In this document: positions 58,198-64,000 of the stretch, piece after piece
How the letters are laid out: the number at the start of each line of letters is the position of its first letter
How positions within the stretch are numbered: position 1 is the first letter of the stretch
DNA from: Cheiracanthium punctorium
Lineage: Eukaryota > Arthropoda > Arachnida > Araneae > Cheiracanthiidae
Direction: 5' to 3'
DNA: 64,000 nucleotides
NCBI GenBank assembly: GCA_038373885.1
Contig: JAWZYV010019552.1
Coordinates: forward strand, 620,001 to 684,000
Translations under genes and position numbers: made by a program
Notes under the pieces: generated by a model
Seen by the model: only the letters and a program-made list of their open reading frames with translations
The model's database searches: none
What the model was told of the DNA's origin: nothing

Positions 58198-58800
58198 AAT
58201 CCTAAGAATTTAACCATAGGGTTACTAGGCGAAATGCACGAAAGATGGGAGATAAAATGACATAGTTCATTCATATCGTTTTAATAGGGCAATCATGACA
58301 CTAAAAAACTAGGGAGTTCAGGAGGGGGGGATCTCCCCCTGACGAGGCTCGAACAGCCGAGTTATTATTTTATCATATGCACTCTATAAATTTAATTATG
58401 AAATGTATAAAAAAATTTTTTGGATGTCTAATTTCATAGTTTAAAAGATATTTGAGAAAGGTCTTTAAATATGTTAAAATATTACAAGAATTTTACATCA
58501 GAATTTAAGCAATAACTTCAGAATTTTTTGGGGAAAAAGACTCACCCATTTCTAATCTCTTAATCCGTTTGTTTTAATCCGTGGAAAAGCATTCATTCTT
58601 TAATTGAAAAGGTATAATTTCTTCACCCAATTTGGATCACACACACACAATAGATGAACGTTACCCTTTAGCGCGCGCGCAGTTAGTCTTTCTTTTTACC
58701 CAAAATTTAGGTCAGACACTTTTCTTTTATTTTGACAGGCAAGGAAACTTGATATCCTCGACCTGGAGGGTGTTTGACAACTGCTGATTGTAGCAGAGAT
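58198..58800. other. Intergenic stretch before the nested stack
   Basis: It includes a G-run/C-run pair near 58323-58342 and an ACAC tract at 58639. No domain is recognised until the pol remnant. Confidence 0.4.
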
Positions 58801-59264
58801 CCCAGGACGATGCGAAAAAGAAATGAGAAATTTTTTTTGGACAGATGAATTCGGAAAAAGCGTTTCATGCTTTGAAAAAGGTGGTCAGTGTTACGTGCTC
58901 GAAATTTTAGTCGTGAATTTTATTGTGCTGGCAGACGCCTCGAATTCGGGAATAGGAGTAGCGTTAAGTCAAGAGTCAGAAAACGGAGCAGAACACCCGA
59001 TTCTACAGGGTTACGTGGTACAAACTTTGAGGGCTGGTACAGGACACTGTAAAAATCGCATTTTGTATGGGAATGTATGGTCAAAAGTGAAGCGTCGAAG
59101 CAAAAACACAGGTAGGAACGGAGGTAGTACATTGTTGCTTCCGTTGCCGATAGACGGCCAATCGGCGTTAATTTGGAGAAGAGAGTTTACGTTTTCGTCC
59201 ATTCACCATTAGAAACCGCATGTGGTTTCAGCAGGATGGGGCGCCAGCCCACTTCACCCTAGAT

Positions 59265-59729
59265 CGCATATGGGCAACCGCCGGATCGCGGGTCAGGACT
59301 TTGGACCCGGCCCGCGGAAGATATCAAAAACCAGACCCCAGTGGTTAAGGCGTTGGACTCGTTACCGGAAGGTTGTGGGTTCGATACCGGCGTACCACTC
59401 AAGACCACCGTGTACATGCGGTGTACATGCACGTTCAATCCGTGGTTCCGAAAGTCCTCTCGGTGGTCGCTAGCAGTTTCCGAGGGGTGCAATATTCAGA
59501 AGTACCTCCACCTTCTGATGAGGTTTCAAACTGTGGCGGGAAATTCCGGGAAGGACGTATATGTAGCTCTAAGTGACACATTCAGTGACGCGAGCTGTCC
59601 TCTCCTGGCAAACAAACAACAACCCTTTTAAACCATTCAAAATCCCATATAAATACTAATTATACGGCCCGCGACTTCGGTAACTTTCTAGAGTTTGGCC
59701 CGCAACTTTTCAAAGGTTGCCCATACCTG
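59265..59729 (-). mobile_element. hAT-type MITE (GGGCAAC family), copy 3, hosting a SINE
   Basis: The ends are CGCATATGGGCAACC and, reversed, CAGGTATGGGCAACC. A perfect target duplication CCCTAGAT flanks it (59257-59264 and 59730-59737). It is split by the SINE at 59334-59632. Confidence 0.88.
59334..59632 (+). mobile_element. tRNA-derived SINE, copy 2, 5'-truncated
   Basis: It starts within the A-box region (CCAGTGGTTAAGGCGTTGG), has the B box GGTTCGATACC, then the same body as 12488-12776, and ends CTCTCCTGGC followed by an AACAAACAACAA tail. It interrupts the MITE between GATATCAAAA and AAACCATT. A target duplication is not clear. Confidence 0.82.
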
Positions 59730-60308
59730 CCCTAGATGTTCGTGAGAACTCGAATGCGACATCTGACGTGCGATAGATTGGACGTGGTGCATAGGCGTAG
59801 AGTTATATGGGCCCGTGGGGCTCGAGCCCCCCCAATAAATTGTGAATAGGGGCTGAGCCCACCCAATAATTTATCACCCAATACAGAAAACTCATTTATA
59901 CTAACATAAAAAAAGTATTCACGCCATTTACAAATGTTTAAAAAAAAACTTTACTTGTACTTTTAAAAATTTTCTTCTTTTGATTTCAATCGTGATTTAG
60001 TATTTATTGTGACGCCCTGTAACACACAATGTTACTATAAGCTGCCCTCGCCAGGCTCTGGTTCATTAAAATCAGTTTATGCAATGTAAAGTATGAAATG
60101 AAGAAAAGTTCAGATGTGTCTAAAATGCACTCTCTCATCGAAAATATTTTTTTTTTTTTTCCTCCTTTGGATTTTTTACACTGCTTCTATTTTTAACTTA
60201 TAACATGGTAGGAAGATACTAACATGGATACTTACCTTACATAGGTGTAGAATTCTATAGACCCATAGAGCTCGAGCGCCTCCAATAATTTACTTATATA
60301 TAGTAAGT

Positions 60309-60490
60309 CATAGCTGCCAACTACTACGGAATATAACTAACCACTTTTTGTAAACAGTCTATTTTTTAATTATTTTTTTCAAAATAGTAACCAACTCGCG
60401 CGCGCAGCACAAAAAGTTTGCTCTATTTTAAGCCGAAAAATCCTGTAGAAAAAGTGGTTCATTCTATTCCGTAGTAGTTGGCAGCTATGC
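60309..60490 (+). mobile_element. MITE with CATAGCTGCCAA ends, nested
   Basis: The ends CATAGCTGCCAACTACTACG and, reversed, (G)CATAGCTGCCAACTACTACG match over about 24 bp. GTAAGT occurs on both sides (60303-60308 and 60491-60496). It is a relative of 14352-14823. Confidence 0.75.
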
Positions 60491-60511
60491 GTAAGTTATA
60501 TGTACGTGAAT

Positions 60512-60686
60512 CCGTGGCATAGACAGAAATGTTTCATGGAAGGGGGGGGGGGTTATGACTTCTGCAACTCACATATATGTATACGGGTGTATGATAAGGG
60601 AGTGAAGAATATACATTTTGTATGGCAAAAAATTCCTTATGGGGGGTTATGACCCCCAACCCCTCCCCCCTTTGGCTACGCCACTG
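60512..60686 (-). mobile_element. hAT-type MITE, nested
   Basis: The ends are CCGTGGCATAGACAG and, reversed, CAGTGGCGTAGCCA. A perfect target duplication ACGTGAAT flanks it (60504-60511 and 60687-60694). An inverted relative is at 38413-38580. Confidence 0.88.
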
Positions 60687-61124
60687 ACGTGAATATAAGT
60701 GGTTGAGGGGCCCGGCCACCCCAATAATTTTGAAAATTTTATGCTTATGACGTGGTGTATCTATCTCTTGACATTGCAATCTTTCTCAATCGCTGTCAAG
60801 CATGTATCCATCCCGATGGATCCAATTACGAACACTTATTGTAAATTAATTTCCCCTTTTAAACGAGGTTATGAAAATAAAACGCTTTCCCTACCATTTG
60901 TTCTTTCCTGTGTTTGTGCTTCGACGCTTCCCTTTTGACCGCACATTCCTATGCAAAATGTGATTGTTACAATGTCCTGTACCAGCCCTTAAGGTTTGTA
61001 CCATAAATTAGCAGTCACCCTGTATATTTCAGCAAAAAGCTTTCGGACGTGGAAAAATGCTACATCACAACTGAACGAGAATGTGCTAGTATCATGCTTG
61101 CAGAAATTACGCTACTGTTTAGAT

Positions 61125-61832
61125 CAGCGGTGCGCAAACCGGGGGTCGCGATATAATTTTTGGGGGTCGCCCAATTCAAAGAGATTCAAATTTATGAAAA
61201 ACATGCAATTATTCATTTCAAAGAACTGAAATAATACAAGAGAAGAAACTGATAATTATTATTGAGGCTATCACGGGGCTTCAAAACCACGTTATGTATA
61301 GTGATCTGCAAATGGATCATGCATAGTGATCTTCAAAATTATTTTCCATTAAAACAAAACATCGATCTCGATTGGATCCAGAGGATGACTTACGACTTGC
61401 GATTTCCAATACAGATCCGGACATAGAAGCAATCATGAGCTCTTTTTGCAAGCACCTATTTCACATTGACTTTTTAGGATGTAAAGTTTTTTTAAAGTAT
61501 TTTTCATTAAAAAATATTTATATCCATATGCATGAATAAAGCATTGTTTACTAAAATTATGTGTTGATTCATGAACTGATTTTTATGATGTTACAACTTT
61601 CATAACATTTTATGGTGGTTTATAAGTTGGGTGCGCTATTTTAAAAACGCGTTATTTTAATCGATGACGTCACGACACTCTTTTAAAAACACCCTGTAAG
61701 AGCAACTCCCAGAAAGAATTTCAATGTAACTTCATTTTCAATTAAAGAAAATGTCTACTGTCTATCCAGGGGTCGCGACAAAATTATACTCAAACTAGGG
61801 GGTCGCAGAAGAAAATAGTTTGAGCACCACTG
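61125..61832 (+). mobile_element. hAT element with ZBED5-like transposase tail, inserted in gypsy pol
   Basis: The ends are CAGCGGTGCGCAAACC and, reversed, CAGTGGTGCTCAAACTA. A perfect target duplication GTTTAGAT flanks it (61117-61124 and 61833-61840). Near 61365-61460 the plus strand reads RSRLDPEDDLRLAISNTDPD, resembling the C-terminal end of ZBED5/SCAND3-like hAT transposases (known pattern RLD-E-DLR--L-----I). Confidence 0.88.
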
Positions 61833-61952
61833 GTTTAGATGGTCTGATATTTACGATCATAAACCTTTACGTTGGTTACGTAGAAATGCTAGCTAAAATC
61901 CTAGATTAATGCTTTGGGCTCTGCCGCTACAACCTTACGAATTCGAGATTAA

Positions 61953-62432
61953 TCCTTTAACGCGCAGTGTTCCCACTCTGGGAACACCAAACTCTGACGT
62001 TTTGACGGTTGCCGGTCGTAAAGAAGAGATTGGATTTCTATAAAAATAGTGGCGGGTGACAGAGCCTCACGAGAATCCTTTACTTTTTAGCACGTCCTTT
62101 CCCGTCAAAAAAGGGTCACGATTCTTTTTAACAGTACTGACATCTGCTGAAAAATGGAAGAATGCGCGAACAGCTGGATAGATTGCCCAATGCTGAAAAA
62201 AGGGCAGCCGTTGCCATCGCTCGACTTAACTATCAGCAAGAGGGCAGAAGATCGAAACGTTCATCGCGTACCAGAGGGCTGTGCGCACAGCCAGCTGCGT
62301 CAAAAAAGGGTCTCTAGATCTGTGGCACGCGATGATCTGTGGCACCACGATCGCTGTGGCACGCGATCGTCCGCCCTCTTGCTGGTAGTTATGTCGAGCG
62401 ATGGCAACGGCTGCCCTTTTTTCGGCATTGGG
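61953..62432 (+). mobile_element. piggyBac-like MITE, long variant, inserted in gypsy pol
   Basis: It follows TTAA (61949-61952) with TCCTTTAACGCGCAGTGTTC, and contains CTCTGGGAACACC and the fold-back arm GGGCAGCCGTTGCCATCGC. It stops at GGCATTGGGC, so the right end is lost or truncated. Confidence 0.65.
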
Positions 62433-63016
62433 CAAATCTATGTACGATACCCATGTTTATTTTAATCTTGTGGTAGAGAATTTTGTGCATCTATGTCAGA
62501 GTATAAAATGTAAATGTCAATTTTAAGTTAGAAAACACAAAATTTGTGAGAATGGTTGTATTTGTCTGTAAAAGAAAGCTCTTTTATGTTCTTGGCTTAT
62601 AGTTAGAGAAAAAGAGTAGATTTAAAGGTTTTTTTGTTGCTTTATTTGTTAATACTCTGTTAAAATTGCATTAAATAACCCTAGTAGCAATAACCCATCG
62701 GTCGATGAGAGGCGGGTGAGTTAAATCCGAGGAGAAGGAGCAATGACCGATCACGGCTTTTCATCCAAAAAGGGGAAATTTCATCGGCAACTGGTACAAA
62801 ATGTCCGCTCGGGGGGCCATAAAGCCGATCATAGTTTCCCGATGACTCCGATGAAATAACGAAAAGAAACCGATAAACTGTTTAAAATATATTTGTTAAT
62901 AAAAAATAAACGACTGGCAGCAAAATTTTCAAAAAATGTCCGTTCTGTTTATTATGTTTTCGTCTTTTGTATGCTAAATTTTCGTTTTTCTGAAAAAAAA
63001 AAAAAAAAAAAATATT

Positions 63017-63080
63017 CCTACCCCAGGCCCGAACTTGAGCGTACTGATTACGAGATGAGCGCGCTACCCCTAGACCATCG
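63017..63080 (-). repeat. tRNA-Thr-like sequence followed by T-run
   Basis: On the minus strand: GGTCTAGGGGTAGCGCGCTC, an anticodon-like CTCGTAA loop, then AGTTCGGGCC. It is followed by a T-run of about 18 nt, as in Pol III terminators. The acceptor arms do not pair, so it is a SINE head or pseudogene. Confidence 0.45.
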
Positions 63081-63509
63081 AATCTTGTCATGTATTAAAT
63101 CTTGTCGTGTCCCTCCACTGGGGACACCTGCGAGGCCCGATGACTATAGAACTGCAGTTTCGGATAAGATATTGTTTTTCGGTTTCCCATCGGCGAAACT
63201 GCTCGTCTAGATCACTTCTATCCATGAATAAAAATTCATCTATTGCAGATAAACAAAAGTGCACTTGCCGATGACTGAATTCGACGAGTCGATGAGTTAC
63301 CGATGAGTCGATGAACGACCGAGCAGAAAACAAGCAGTCATTGCTACTAGGGAAGCTATGGAATTATTATGTTTTTAAATGAAAATGGAATAGTATTACT
63401 TAATAAGTGTGTTGCATATTATCATGTTTGAATTGGAACTCTCCCTAATACTTTTGAGAAGGTCATAAGGTTAAAGATGGTAAATATATATATTGACCTT
63501 GTATGTACA

Positions 63510-63640
63510 GTATGCAATAACTCCGAATTAAATGGTGTGACTCTAGAAGGAATTTTTCCAAAGAAAAATTCATTGGAATAGGGGAGGAGTTATGACGTTT
63601 TCCGAATAATTACGAAGAATTAGTACTTATAGATATGTGT
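63510..63640 (-). repeat. Interspersed repeat, inverted copy of 57072-57195
   Basis: It shares GTGACTCTAGAAGG, TGACGTTTTCCGAATAATTAC and AATTAGTACTTATAGATAT with the reverse of the sequence at 57072-57195. Confidence 0.7.
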
Positions 63641-64000
63641 GTGATGCTCCTTTTTCTTCTGACCCCTCAATACTTGAATCTACCCCTTAACCTCTGATCT
63701 GCGCGGTCACGTAAAATCTTCGATAAGAGGCTATAGATCTCTGATAAAGTGCAATTCTGACGTTATAGAACGAATAAATCCCGTGTTTCTCAAGGTTTCT
63801 TCAGAATCGTACACTATGGCGACGTGAGGAATCTCATAACTTTCGAACACTTACTTCAAGCATCCCACGTGATCGAAATCCCTTTGAGATTCCAGCCCCG
63901 AGCCGAGCCGAGCAGCTCAAGAGAAAGGAGAGGGTCTTGAGACAGTGGCGAGTGCACAGGTAACTTTCCTCTGGTGTTGGGCCGGTAAAGGCCAGGTTTT

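Larger units (their letters stand above)
59219..59789 (+). pseudogene. Mariner-like transposase fragment split by a MITE
   Basis: Bases 59219-59264 read MWFQQDGAPAHFTLD, containing the second catalytic aspartate of the mariner DDD triad in the conserved QQDGAPAH context (known). After the MITE, from the right target copy on, the frame resumes with LDVRENSNA and IGRG after a stop. The first and third catalytic aspartates are not present. Confidence 0.75.
59790..60749 (+). mobile_element. hAT-type element nested in the mariner-like element
   Basis: The ends are CATAGGCGTAGAGTT and, reversed, CATAAGCATAAAATT. A perfect target duplication ACGTGGTG flanks it (59782-59789 and 60750-60757). Inside are CCCAATAATTT motifs and two younger MITEs. 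Confidence 0.78.
59006..61022 (+). mobile_element. Mariner-like element, long inverted repeats, carrying nested elements
   Basis: The left end CAGGGTTACGTGGTACAAAC and, reversed, the right end CAGGGTGACTGCTAATTTATG extend into inverted repeats of about 110 bp (both contain GTCCTGTACCAGCCCT on one strand). TA flanks both sides (59004-59005 and 61023-61024). Subtracting the nested elements leaves about 580 bp, so it is an internally deleted derivative. It keeps a piece of transposase around 59219-59264 and 59738-59789. Confidence 0.82.
58810..61950 (+). pseudogene. Ty3/gypsy reverse transcriptase-RNase H remnant, split by nested elements
   Basis: Three blocks on the plus strand align with consecutive parts of gypsy-type pol. 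Block 1 (about 58825-59005) has RNFFWTDEFGK and, further on, ADASNSGIGVALSQE with EHPIL: the RT thumb/RNase H junction. Block 2 (61025-61124) has KLSDVEKCYITTEREC. Block 3 (61841-61950) has DHKPLRWLRRN and LQPYEFEI. Blocks 1 and 2 are separated by a mariner-like element with TA target, and blocks 2 and 3 by a hAT element with target GTTTAGAT; the frame stays in register across both junctions once the insertions and one target copy are discounted. A stop in block 3 and missing RT, integrase, Gag and LTRs show it is dead. Confidence 0.8.
62440..64000. other. Right end of window, no supported gene
   Basis: It contains repeated CGATGAG/CCGATGA words near 62700-62860 and 63270-63310 that look like the two arms of another repeat, a tRNA-like piece at 63017-63080, an A-run at 62993, and the repeat at 63510-63640. 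No domain is recognised. Confidence 0.4.

Noticed and set aside
58320..58360. tRNA-like GAGGCTCGAAC word
   Set aside because: It resembles a reversed T-arm but no A box, anticodon arm or primer-binding context is present.

Overview
The window is animal nuclear DNA, most likely from an arthropod (chelicerate-like; lineage not proven). It is AT-rich, has large introns, and is packed with cut-and-paste DNA transposons (hAT, mariner/Tigger, piggyBac-like and Harbinger-like), a non-autonomous Helitron candidate, tRNA-derived SINEs and Ty3/gypsy fragments. There is no bacterial-style operon, CRISPR array or intact tRNA/rRNA gene. Only two host genes can be supported in 64 kb.

Region 1-27,583 (plus strand) holds the last four coding exons of a GDP-fucose transporter gene (SLC35C1 type): 1781-1897, 9481-9589, 22641-22954 and 27347-27583. 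All splice sites are GT-AG and all phases are compatible; the 5' exons lie upstream of the window. Its introns (7.6, 13.1 and 4.4 kb) carry many transposon insertions, among them a 4.2-kb hAT element with a decayed transposase (17281-21469), a Tigger/pogo element (14231-15858), a fresh SINE (12488-12776) and a duplicated splice acceptor just upstream of the last exon.

Region 27.6-36.0 kb is 3' flank and intergenic DNA with TA-flanked and hAT MITEs. Region 36,077-37,301 (minus strand) is a single-exon, Mos-like Ser/Thr kinase gene, broken by one frameshift in the C-terminal lobe.

Region 37.6-64 kb has no supported host gene. It holds MITEs defined by target-site duplications, several repeat families present in two or three copies, and a deeply nested stack (58.8-62.4 kb). 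In that stack a Ty3/gypsy RT-RNase H remnant was hit by a mariner-like element, which was hit by hAT elements, which were hit by a SINE and further MITEs. The target duplications let the order of insertion be read directly.

The two host genes are unrelated and show no functional link. The strongest items for follow-up are the nested stack, the duplicated acceptor in the transporter gene, the frameshift in the kinase, a repeat architecture of a 5' hairpin followed by modules of about 173 bp (families Y and Z), and a TA-type element whose two copies both keep a related short ORF.
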